From positions 62,001 through 126,000 of the forward strand of contig JAGHQL010000015.1 in assembly GCA_020080175.1 (NCBI GenBank): a stretch of DNA of 64,000 nt, read 5' to 3'. The DNA is from Glutinoglossum americanum (taxonomy: Eukaryota; Ascomycota; Geoglossomycetes; Geoglossales; Geoglossaceae). Below the pieces are notes generated by a model, which saw nothing but the letters and a program-made list of their open reading frames with translations, did no database searches and was not told where the DNA came from. Positions 46,227 through 57,224 of this stretch are shown here, in pieces (the first letter of the stretch is position 1; every line of letters starts with the position of its first letter). A program made the translations under genes and the position numbers.

Positions 46227-48353
46227 AAGAGCTCTGTTGGGAAGGCCGCAGCTTTTTTTTCGAACGTCAAACGAGCGAGGTTGCTCTCATGCGACCGGTC
46301 GCGACTTTTGCCGCCGCGCCGCGAAACGTTTGTTATTCCCGGTCAGGCGAGGAAAACGAGGTGACGACGCCGCCAAAACCGATGCGGGTTGATCGCGATA
46401 AAATTCCGAAAGGCGCGACAGAGAAAATGAGAGGAAAAAGATATTAAAAGAGGGGTACTGGCGAAAAATATTTGGCAAAGGAGCGCAGTTGAATCGAAGG
46501 TACCGTTGCGGTTGCGACGTTTTGGGGGAGATGAGATAGGCAAGGAGAGTACGACCGACCGGCCAGGTGCTCGAAGCGAGGTCCGACGACGATGAATGAG
46601 GCGACGGGAGCGACGAAACCTTATCGTTTTTTTCCCCCAAACCAGTCAAATAGCAACTTGATGTTCAAAAAGCACAGTCGCTCGCAAAGGCGCGAGACGG
46701 GAAAGACAAGAAGGCGGGAAAGGTAAAGCTTTGGAGTTTGAAGCGTAGGCGATCCGAGCGAAGCCCTCGTCGGGGTTGAATGTTTGACGGCCAGAGAGCA
46801 AGAGGGAGGAGGAAGGGAGTGGAGCGAGCGACCGAGAGACCGAGCGACAACGACAAAGGGAGAGAGAACAGAGACGAGAAACAGAGGCCACCCAGTTGGT
46901 AACCAAACCCACTTGAGTACTGCCTTCACAGGCTTGCGTATGCAAGCCAAGAGAGAAATCGGGTGCACTATGTAGCCTAAATATGCACCTCGTTAAGAGT
47001 ATGCAGTGCAAAGGGCAAAATCCAACGAACTTTGTGCAGACGCGGACCCTGCCAAAAAGCCACGGTGCGCTAGGGTTTCTTGGATTTTGTGGGCCCGTTT
47101 GTGGTGAAGGCGTTTGCAGCGGCGATTTGATCTTGAGGACGGGATTTGCCTGGGAGGAGGCGACCGCGCTGATTGGTCATAGATGCCACCAGGAGCGTTG
47201 GTGTACGACTCATGCGAGAAGCGTCACTATGGCGCGCGATTTTCGTTGGAGCAGAGTTGGAGAAAAGCTCTATCTACAGCGAGCTTTCAAGGTGAGTAGG
47301 GATACCACGAACATCCTAATGATACTAGTTGCGGGATCGACGGGAACGCTGCTTCCCGTTGATATTTTGGTGAAGCGTGTAACAAGAGCACGAATACATT
47401 CACACCAACTCGTCTGAAACGGGGTGGGAAATTATTGGCAATCACCGGATTCCAAACCAGACCGACTGGCCGATTTGACAATGTTCCTGGTTATGACTTG
47501 CCATCCTTCATTTTTAAATAAGCTAGACTCGTGGATTGGGTTTGGATGAGTCGCACACTGTTAGTATGTGGAGTTGAACCCACTGCCACGCTTTGGGAAG
47601 TGCAGGGACATCCATGGACTGGGCATCAAAGTAGCTCTTGAGCATGACTGATTTTCGCTGCATGGTCTATGCAGTGGGATTGGAAAAATGTTCCGAATGT
47701 TTCCAGAAACGGCACACCCCGGAAGAAGGCCGCTGACTGCTGTCTCTTTCTATCGACCCGTCTATTTTCAAGGCAAGCAGATGCACTCCGCGCATCCGAG
47801 CAGGGATGGCAACGAAGCGTTCAACGTGGGATCGAATCAAAACAAAAACAAACAGCCACACAAGATCCCAGATTCCCCCGTGCATTCTTGGCAACGACGG
47901 AGCCGCAAGTGTCAGCGGCACAGAGATTGGTTGAACAATGATTGCCTATGTTATTTACTAGGATAAGATAACGCAAATTTTTATCAGAAGGTCGCGGGTA
48001 TTGCCCCAAGGATAACCGCTGTATCATGGTGCGCATGTGGGGGAGGGATTCCCATCACCATGGGCAATTAGTAAGGAGGGACAAGAATGACTGGAGGCGA
48101 AGATAGCAAGCCGGTGAGATTCGAAACTGTGGTTTCAAGCAAGCTTTTTGTGGTATTCTGGAGATAAGATGAAATGCTATGGTGTTCGAGCGACTATTAT
48201 AAATGTACTGAAGATATCAGAGGCTGCTCTATTAGCATACTGCGTACTGAGCTAAAAAGAAATTATTGGATAGCTTACGTAATGATCCTTTTTCTCATAG
48301 TGCATCCCTCGAAAGCGGTTTTAGAGCCTGGAATCTGGACCTGGAGCTAGAAC
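46227..48353. other. Divergent intergenic, AHC1 / Alba
   Basis: It holds the AHC1 promoter with a short upstream frame on the minus strand (ATG near 46290, seven codons to TGA) and GA-rich text around 46350-46870. Open frames of 100-145 codons are present but lack any domain and overlap on both strands, so I do not call them. Confidence 0.5.
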
Positions 48354-49388
48354 ATGGCCCGCACAAAGAGAAATGGACCCGGCGGTACACGAAGGCAGAA
48401 AAATATTGCACCCAAAGCACAGAGACAGAAAGCGCAAGCAACCATAAATAGTCGACAAGATGGGGAGCGGCCAGCAAAGAAAGCAAGGCTGGAGAAAGGA
48501 ATAGCACTTCCCAAACCAGGCGGCGCACCTAATGACGCCACGCAGGCATCTGGAAAGCACCGCGACAAGAAGGCTACTTTTGAGGAAGGGCTTGGCCTTG
48601 CATCTGCTGTACTGACCAGGCCAAAGCGAAAGCGCGAGCCACCACGTCCTGTTAGCCCGCCCCGAACTCCCATCGAGCAACCTGAGCGATCAAGTTTACG
48701 GACCAGCTTCATCTCCTCACTCAGTAAAACACACGACGTCATCGCCCTCTCAGTCATATCCTCTTCCTCTATTCAGAAGAAGGTTTCTAGGATATTGTCA
48801 CATCTCTCCCCCCCCCCCATCGGGAGGAAACCACCACTAGTGGTACTAACTGCGAAAGCGGGCGTGGCGAGTAAGGCTATAACGATCGCGGAAATATCTA
48901 AGAGGGAGATTGGAAAGGACAATGGAGTGTGGTTTCAGTATTCGGGGGTAGAGGGAGTGTTGGGTGAGTGGACACCCAGGGAGCGTGGAACGAGAGGTGG
49001 AGGAGAGAAGAGATATGGGGATCCCGGGGATGGAGAAAAAGCGATTATATTGGAGGATCATAATACGGGCGTGGCTGAAGCTGAGCAAGAAGATATCGGC
49101 CGGAGGAGGGATATTGAAGAACACGACGAAGAAGAAGAGGCCTTTGAGGCTATGCCCGGCCCTCCCGCGACTAATCAAATACAGGAGCGCCCTTCCATCG
49201 TTGGGGAGGAACCGAGAAAGAAAGTTAGAGCTGTTCCAGTACTTACCATATACCTCTCCCGAACTCAGATTGTGGAGCTGAAGAAAGAATACGGGTAAGT
49301 CACCCAAAACTTCCTGCCAAGGAAAATATTCTATTGCTGATTTACTGAACTCCCCTGGGCCAGGGAGCAAACAATCCCTAAGCAGTGA
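48354..49388 (+). CDS. Alba-domain nucleic-acid-binding protein
   Basis: Model join(48354..49294, 49364..49388), 321 aa. A basic, Ala/Gln/Lys-rich N-terminus (MARTKRNGPGGTRRQKN) precedes an Alba-like domain: IALSVISSSSIQKKVSRILSHL, then LVVLTAKAGVASKAITIAEISKREI. An acidic segment follows, and the C-terminus contains VPVLTIYLSRTQIVELKKEYGEQT, which also recurs in fungal Alba proteins. Alba proteins bind RNA or DNA; eukaryotic relatives include the RNase P/MRP subunits Pop6 and Rpp25. The last exon has only eight codons. It is supported by the conserved YGEQT junction. Confidence 0.82.
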
Positions 49389-50006
49389 CTATTACGCATG
49401 CGTATCCAAATTCATGTCTCTGGAGGCAGGTTCCCGGTTCCTTGGGAAAAGCATGTTTTTTTCCTTCCTTTTCTTTCCATGAGATAAATCAGGTTTTTCT
49501 TGGTTCTTGAGAGGTTTGACGAATTTGGGGTTATGGTTTTCGGAGACGTCCCGGTGGCTGCGGCACACATCACTCGACCGTATCATTTTTTGTAAGGGCA
49601 GCGGTCTACCGGATGGGTTCGTGACTCTTTTCGTCACTCACAGGCGCCCTAAAGTAGACATGGCCGGGCGGCGGCTGGGTTCCGAACTTGCGCATGAAGC
49701 TACATCGAAGCCAAGTCGCCTAATCTCATGTAGGATGTAGGAGGGTTCACTTATTGAGAGGTGTAAACGGTCGCTGCTCTGCGGGCGGGGTTTCACTATC
49801 GTTGTCTCAGACATTCGTATCTTTGTATCATATAACATCGCCAATCACTTAAGTCGACATAGAACCAATACATACAACAATGCAAATGGATCAACACCAA
49901 GAGATGATGAAAAGCTCTGCCCCCTCCACAGCCCAAAGGTGTCTGCCAGATATCCTAAACCACGCTTCTTCGATATATACAGCACTGCGACCTTTTCACG
50001 ACAGAC
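49389..50006. other. Convergent intergenic, Alba / VTC1
   Basis: No gene is seen. Terminal untranslated sequence of both genes is likely. Confidence 0.55.
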
Positions 50007-50454
50007 CTATTGAGCACCGCTCTTGGTAAGCCTTAGCACAAAATTGACCACCACTGCTGCCACCAATGCGATGGCCAATATCGTCGGCCCCAAACGATCA
50101 TCGAACCCGCCCTGACCCCTCTGTCGAATACTCTTCGCCCGCCAGTGATACGTGAAGAGTGCGTAGACCATGGTGGCCATGGCGACGATCGTGAAGAGAC
50201 CAGCACTGATGCGGCCCACGGTATCGCCGAAGTTGAGAAGGCCGATAGCGAGGCCGCCGAGGATAACGGTGAAATTGAGCCATGAGAGGAAGGTTCGCTC
50301 GTTGGCGAAGAAGACTTTGGGTTCTACGCGGGTAGGAAGAGCGATGCGCTTCCCTGATAGTTTGTGGGGGTGCTGGTTAGCAGTTGTAGGGATTTGTAGG
50401 ATGTAAGGATGCTGGCTCACCAGGCGCTGTTTGAAGGAGCGGTTGGCTAGACAT
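50007..50454 (-). CDS. VTC1: Vacuolar transporter chaperone subunit Vtc1
   Basis: Model complement(join(50007..50353, 50421..50454)), 126 aa. The 11-codon first exon ([11 protein letters not shown]) joins through a 67-nt intron to [28 protein letters not shown]. Three TM segments of the DUF202/VTC1 family follow ([54 protein letters not shown]). The [15 protein letters not shown] motif is the family signature. It is part of the VTC polyphosphate polymerase in the vacuolar membrane and also affects V-ATPase and membrane traffic. The length matches yeast Vtc1 (129 aa). Confidence 0.93.
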
Positions 50455-50842
50455 TGTAGGTCCTGCAGTTGACTTGTACTCCCCTTTATGCCAAAGGCAA
50501 AGCTGATCCAAACAATTAGAGGGGGATGTTGTTCGTATGGGCTCGATACCTTTTTCGTGCTGCTCGTTCCCCACCTTGGGAGAACAGGATAAGCTTAGCC
50601 CAAAGCTCCTCAAAAGAACCATGATTTACCCGTTACGGAACAACCCGCCCGTGGGTCAATTCTGTGCTGGGATTGGTTGGGGCTCTTGGCTGAGGATTGA
50701 TGAGCCGCAGATGGACACGTGAGTGGAGATGAGATTAAGCGACGGGGGTTTGCCGGAAGGTGGAAAACAAAACATCGTCGTTGCTTTGTGTGGTTTTCTT
50801 GTGCGGTTTAACAACATCATTGCGAAAAGAGTATAACATAAG
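50455..50842. promoter_or_regulatory. Bidirectional promoter, VTC1 / Tctex-type light chain
   Basis: 388 bp lie between divergent start codons. Contains no recognised core element. Confidence 0.45.
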
Positions 50843-51670
50843 ATGGCTTCGGAAAAGGCTCCTGCGGGTACTATGACACCGGTAGGTTCTACCCCCCCCG
50901 ACGTGCGTCCCCAATTCGAGCGTTGGGAGCTATTCTGTCTGTCTTGTCCCCCGCTTGCGCACAACTCACTGACCACGTGCCCTCACAGCCAGTCCCATAT
51001 ACCAGACTTAAACAGATCGCCAACGATGTAAGGGTTTCTATGTATTGTCGAGAGGGGAGTTGTAGTGGTCGGTGGGGGATTTTCACTGATTCTTTCCGAA
51101 TAATAGGCTTGCAAGAGTGCGCTGGAGAAGGCCGATTATTATGATCATGCGAAGACTGAATCGTGGAATACGAATATCATCGTATGTTCAATACCGCTGG
51201 TGTCACCCCTGCTCTCGCTAACTGCCATACTTACTGACGATTGCAACCCTGTAATTCAACAGAACTCTATCCTCCGCTCCCTAATCTCAGAGACCTCCAC
51301 CTCCCCATCCACCCCACCAACTTACAAATACGCCGTCAACAGCACCATCATCCAGCATCTCCTTCCCTCCCCAATCCCAAAAGTCAACCCATCAGCCACG
51401 CCCGCCGACACCAAACCTGTAGCCGCCACAGCAGCGCCCGCCGAACAACTCGCCTCCTCTTCGGAGGGGGAGGCAGTTAAGAGCGAGGGGGCATCATGTC
51501 CGTCAGCGCAGCAGCCGGTATCGAAGGGGGTAGGGAGGAGAGGAATGCATAGTGCGACAGGGGCGTATTGGAATAATGAAAAGGATGGGATGTGGAGTTT
51601 TAAGTACGAGGAGGCTGCGGGGAGGGGGATGGATGTTGTGATTAGCGTTATTTGGATTGCTGTCGCTTAA
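50843..51670 (+). CDS. Dynein light chain, Tctex1 family
   Basis: Model join(50843..50881, 50989..51027, 51107..51181, 51263..51670), 186 aa. The first two exons are only 39 nt (13 codons) each. The spliced product reads MASEKAPAGTMTP, PVPYTRLKQIAND, ACKSALEKADYYDHAKTESWN then NSILRSLISETSTS, TYKYAVNSTIIQHL, RRGMHSATGAYWNNEKDGMW, FKYEEAAGRGMDVVISVIWIAVA. This is the complete Tctex1/DYNLT dimer fold with a Pro/Ala-rich insert of about 45 residues between beta-strands. It is a light chain of cytoplasmic dynein, needed for nuclear movement and early-endosome traffic in hyphae. All four junctions are phase 0. Confidence 0.9.
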
Positions 51671-52153
51671 GGGTCAGAATTCGAAGTTTGGCTCTTCTGT
51701 ATTACTTGCTGGGTTGTTGGGAGGGGAAGTGTGATGGAGTAATAGAGATCCAGCATGGGAGATCGGAAGCTTGTTTCTTCTGTGGGGGAATCCATGCTAT
51801 TCATTGCATGCAGTCGTCCGTCATATCTTCCGGTAGGTAGAGGGGGATGAGAGCAGGGCGGGAGGGTGAGAGTCGCGAATCTGTTGCTAGATGTTGTGAC
51901 GGCTATTCTCCGGGAGGGAGGATTATAGTTTCTCTTATAATTTTCCAGGTCTAAGAAATATAAAGGCATTTTTTATGAGCTTTCCATTTTGGCTCGACCA
52001 TCCTGTAAGAACTTAGTGGTTGCATTTTTGTTTCCCCAGTTTGCAGAGAGCTGGCATTACAGCCTTCGTTCTCGGCATGAAACTTTTGAGCCGCACCATC
52101 ACTCAACTTCCTCAATATTCCCAACCCTCCAACCCGCAACCCCAACACCAACA
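51671..52153. other. Intergenic, dynein light chain to NAA10
   Basis: No gene is seen. Short frames on both strands only. NAA10's leader is CA-rich immediately before its ATG (caccaacaATG). Confidence 0.5.
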
Positions 52154-52893
52154 ATGGACATCCGTCCCCTCCACCCCGCCGATATCCCCTACGTCCAAAC
52201 CGCCAACATAACCAACCTCCCCGAAAACTACTTCTGCAAGTACTACCTATACCATGCACTCTCGTGGCCTCAACTATCGTACGTGGCCGTGGACGTTTCT
52301 GCGGGGGGGAAGGAACGGATAGTGGGGTATGTACTTGCGAAAATGGAGGAAGAGCCCGTGGATGGAGTGCCGCATGGGCATATTACGAGTTTAAGCGTAA
52401 TGAGGACGCATAGACGGCTGGGGTTAGCAGAGGGGCTGATGAGACAGAGCCGTGAGCCTCCAAACATCTCCCTTCCATTTTTATTTCTGGGTAGGGGCTG
52501 ATTGCGGTATGCGCACATACAGAACGAGCAATGGTCGAAACCTTCTCCGCATCCTACGTCTCCCTCCACGTCCGCGTTTCCAACATCGCAGCCCTGAAAC
52601 TCTACCGCGACACCCTCCAGTTCCGTGTCGAGAAAGTTGAACCGAAGTACTATGCCGATGGTGAAGATGCGTTTTCCATGAGGCAGGATTTGGGATTTTT
52701 GAAGGAGGATGGGGAGGGAGAAGGAGAGGGGGAGGTTGGTGTTGGGGCAGATGAGGACCATGGGGACGAGGGAGAGGAAGTTGGGGAGGCGGGGAAGAAG
52801 GAGAAGGGGAAGGGTAAGAGGAAGGTTAGGGTCGGTAGGGGGCTTGGGGTGGGAGATTTGGTAGAGAGGAATGAGAGTACGAAGGCGGGGTGA
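52154..52893 (+). CDS. NAA10: N-alpha-acetyltransferase catalytic subunit Naa10 (Ard1)
   Basis: Model join(52154..52451, 52523..52893), 222 aa. [27 protein letters not shown] is the family start. [30 protein letters not shown] and [23 protein letters not shown] follow, the last holding the RRxGLA acetyl-CoA motif. Then come [21 protein letters not shown] and [15 protein letters not shown]. The C-terminal ~45 residues are highly Gly/Glu/Lys-rich and acidic-then-basic, a common disordered tail in fungal Naa10. With Naa15 it forms NatA, which acetylates Ser/Ala/Thr N-termini on ribosomes. Intron gtgagc..acag is in frame. Confidence 0.93.
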
Positions 52894-55800
52894 TTTGGTT
52901 TTGGGGTTAGGGATTATTGTTAATTTTTCTCGTCCACTAGACTAACGGAAAAGGCCTCCCTTTCGATATCTCTCTCCCCGCCACATACCCACATACCACG
53001 CCTGCTTTAATACCCTGCCTTTCCAAAAATCCCGAGGGTAAAACAAGGCTATATATATATATATATAGTTCACCGAACCCATCGACTATCTGGCAAACCA
53101 TCTTTAGATGTGAAAAGGGGAGAACGGTTAGGGTACCTGGCCTCACAAAACCCTAGAACTTCCTTAAACAGGGCGTACTATGCGCTCCACACCCCTCACT
53201 CACCAAAAAAGTCCCCAGGACAGTTAGGCAAAGCGTAGCAACCCATACTCACTAAAAAGTTATTTCTTTTTTTTTTTTATAAAGGACTTAAGGGGATATC
53301 GAACCAATCTGAGGCGGCCTCGAAATCACACCGGACCGCCAGCAACACGGCGGCTGGGCAAAAATGGGTTTACTCGGTGCATACATCCCTCCTTCCCATC
53401 TCCATCCCGATTATATATATAAATTTACCCACGCTATTCCCCTTCCTTCATCCACACGTGCTGAATCACCTCGTTTGTATGTATGTACGTCTGCATGCGG
53501 GTACATACATAACGCGAGGCACTTCTCACGTTCGTGAATAAATTAAAATAACCTGATATGCGCCTCGTTTGGCTGCGTCCTAGCCAACGCAGAGACCAGT
53601 GTGCCCCCCCCACAAAACTGGATTTAGTTACGCGGAGGTTGTCCTCCATCTTGTAGCGGCAGACTGCAAACGGCGCGTTCTTACCCAGGTATGTTTCTTA
53701 AGAGACGCAAACGGAATGGAATAGGTAACTGCCGCGAACTTGCTAAGCTGTTTGGGGCTTAGGGTATGGTAACCGGTGGTGAATGCTTGCGCTACGGGTC
53801 TTGGGGAGAGAGTGGGGGAGGTGCTGTTTTGGCTACAGTTTATTTCCTTTGGTGGGATGTCCCTTGGATAGGATATCCGGGGGTCCCGATAAGTCCGGCG
53901 ATGAACGAAGATGGAGAGGGTCTCTAGCTTGAGAGTATCTACGCTAAGTAGTGTTGTTGTTTATGCTAGATAGAACATTTGAGGCGGGATTGTAATTTCC
54001 TTATGATATGTATGGGGCAAATCTACTCGAATCTATAAGGCTTAATTCCTCTGCTGAAGGCGAAGTTGAAGGGAGTGGAACCTGAGGCCGTGGGACATGG
54101 TTCTGAGTTTTGTGGAGATGCTTGTGGATAAATATTCTTTTAGATTTAGAAAAGTATAGGCCTCGGGAATTGGTGTATGCCTCATTATATAAAGGTGATG
54201 GTTAATGCAATAATAGCTAGCGGGCTGAGAGCTGCTGTTAGGCCCTTTGGGATTATTGGTATTGGCAGTACCTTAGTGACGATGAGTGTTGTGATGATGC
54301 TGTCGATTTGGTTAGGGACTCGGAAGACGGAGCCTTTAAGGGTATTGTAGAAGTCCATCAAGAGGAAGTTAGGTGGACGCCCCCATATTTGTTGGGATGG
54401 GGGACGATGCTAGCTTGTTCTGTTGAAAACTCGAAGGAATTGCCGGTGCAATCCTTGGCCATCGGGCCCGGGCTACCGAAACTAGTGACATTGTTTATCT
54501 CACTCAGTGGGGCTCACAGTCTCTAGATCGGCGGCGATAGGCGGTGTGTTTAAGTTACGATTAGCCATGTAGACGCCTCCTTGCCTGCGCATCGCTAAGA
54601 CTAAGGGGTTGCTGGGGAGAAAACGCATTTCCTAGAGGGGTGCGTGAGACTTGTGCTACCTACTAGGTGAGATCATTGACGAAATAGCGGGCCTAATGCC
54701 ATGGGGATTCTCGGGGATTCTCGGGGGAATGTACCCAAGCCCAGAGTCTTAGGTGGGTGCTATGAAATCTCCTATGTCAACTTAGTCGTTATCGATCGCT
54801 ACAACCTCACGCGGATGAACTACTGTCAGTATAGTGGGCTTGGACTTGCACTGGAGTTTCTCACATGGCACGTTAGCGTACTGAGATTCCAGCCATTGGG
54901 ACTGGAGGGCTTACGACATCTTTATCCACCACCCAGTTAGCTACAACATCTAAATCCTGGTTCCTGAATGGGCACCCGTCCTTGTAAACACAGAGCTATG
55001 TGTGAACAGCCGCGTGGTATTGCTACGCTGGCGTTTGCGGGGCCGTGTGGCTGAGGGTGACGGCGTTTCGCTGGGTTCAATGAAGACGCCTCGGAGGGTT
55101 GAACTGGTAGTCTGCCTCCTACGGCCAAAGATTCTGAGGGAAGCGGTGGGAAGCCGGTAGTGATGTTGGAGATTAGAGTATCGTTTATTGTGACGGGAGA
55201 AGAATAGGGTGCGCGCATAGGGCTGTTGCTGTGGCTAAATCGGGAAGGGTAAGAATCGCTGATTCATTATGTAGCTTGAAGGAAAATTTATACGAAAAGC
55301 CATTGCCAGCGACAAAAAAAATGCTTCATAACGAACGAAAGAGCACTTGAAATGGGAGATTGATATCGCCCAGGCAAGAAGGGTATCACAATGGCATTGA
55401 AAGAACAGAATAACCGCTGCTGGGCGCGGGTTAGTGATGTTAAACCACAAAAGTTCTGCGGGGTTGGAGTCCTAGTATGGCAATAGTGGCTTGTCAAAGT
55501 TTGTGATTTGAACTTAGGATTTGGCTTTTATCACTGGAACCTCTTGACATCACGTATTCTATCCGCTGTCAAAGGATATTACGAGTATATGATAAACTCT
55601 GGTCGAATTCCGGTGATGCTGCTCGAAACCCAGGGCCTCGGGCGAAACGGCCACACGGAACTTATCACAAGCCCGTGATAGCGCTGCTTTTAAGCCAAAT
55701 ACCTGTAACATAGCGAATGCTCCCAAGGTAATACCTCAAGGACTATGCCTGTGCAGGGATCTCTCCCGATCCTACTACCATTGCCAACTTCTTCCTTGGG

Positions 55801-57224
55801 CCTAGCCGCTTTAAGAGAGTAACGAGACGGTTGGCCGATGCCATTGTATAGATGGCCTATCATAAAGTAGCAAGATCCTAGGATTGCCCTACCTCTCCTC
55901 TCTAGCCTTGGTTCTAGCTAGGGCAGGGCTGAGAAAATCTTGGACTAAATCAATGTGGGGTAGCACGTGATGTCGAGAAAGTCGAGTGGGATATTTTTCT
56001 AGATTGTCAGTGGGCAGATATAGAAGGCCGACAAGGCGACATCTCCCACGTGGAACTTAAAAGGCGTAGAGCCTGGCCGTCTCTGCCTTTTCCTTCGGGA
56101 AGAGATGCTAACCTTCCTATTTTGGGTTCATCAGCCTTGTGTTTCGTATTTCTGAATGTGAGGTTATCCAGGATTAATTTCGGAGATGCATATAGGTGGG
56201 TGGACCTGACGGCTTCCAGCCCTCATTTGTGATTGAGGGCCTTATCACCAAACCTTCAATTTGTCTCTAGACAGATACTGACTTGGGTGAGTTGGATGCG
56301 GCCACCTCGTAGATCTGCGCCATTTCTCGGCTGCTGCGCTTTAGGGCCAGATCGGCCCCACGACTGCATTGGCCAAAGTGGCAGGATAGAGATCGAGTCT
56401 AATTTCCAAGTAACAGATATCAAGCACCTTGGGGAGTGCTTGTGCCGTGCTGCCTAAGCAGGTGCTGAGATCTAGCTACCCATTGCACTACCTGGTCTAT
56501 TTCTTGCAGAGATCTGTGAGAGAATAAATAGACTGTTCGCTTGGCAATTGGATGGAACTATGGACTTCCACACATGGTGGTAATAACAACACGATTTACA
56601 TAGGGTGGCGTAATGGATATCTATAGTGAGAGGAATTCTACAAACGTCGATTATATTTTTGATCATTCTTCAACTCATGGTAATCATTAGAGCTACTCAA
56701 AGTGTTGGGAATATGCGGGGTAGTCATACTCGATCCCCACCCTGCCTAGAGATAGGCCGTCAGACCTACCTAGACGTTCCAGCGTATACCGTCTGTCCGC
56801 AGCCTGGGAAAGTCTCTCGATTGACTTATTCCATGCATGCGGTTGAACAAGAACGTGACAGCTCTAATTTGATGGGCTAGTTCACCACTACTCTACTGGG
56901 AATTCGCGAGGTAAAGTTGTGGGATTTGGAGGCTGCTCTTCAGCCTAGGGCCATTCGCTCCATTTGGGACTCACCTTTTTCGAGTGGGAAAGCCTCGTTC
57001 TGGCTTACGATTTCTGAATCGCATGGGCATCATTTCTCTCTAGCCGGGAGTACGAGGGTACTCGGCTTATCAAGTTAAATACGTGAAAGGAAGTCTAGGC
57101 GGATACTTACAATGAATGCCAGGACTGTATAATCTTAGGCCTCTAGACCACCTTAAACTCCTAGATACGCCACTACAGAAGACGAATCCAAATGAAAACT
57201 CCTATTTTATTAAACCCCAGTTGA
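52894..57224. other. Long gene-free stretch (4.3 kb)
   Basis: This is the longest gap in the window. It contains a (TA)n run at 53050-53067, a short doubled 10-mer at 54700-54725, and many open frames of 60-90 codons, none with a domain or splice partners. Base composition varies from GC-rich (54-55.2 kb) to AT-rich (55.3-56.7 kb). It may be decayed repeat DNA, but no terminal repeats or coding remnants could be recognised by eye. Confidence 0.45.
53050..53067. repeat. (TA)n microsatellite
   Basis: An uninterrupted alternating TA run of about 18 bases in the gene-free stretch right of NAA10. Confidence 0.85.

Noticed and set aside
46983-47417. 144-codon plus-strand open frame between AHC1 and the Alba gene
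   Set aside because: No recognisable motif, Cys/Arg-rich random appearance, and overlapping frames on the other strand.
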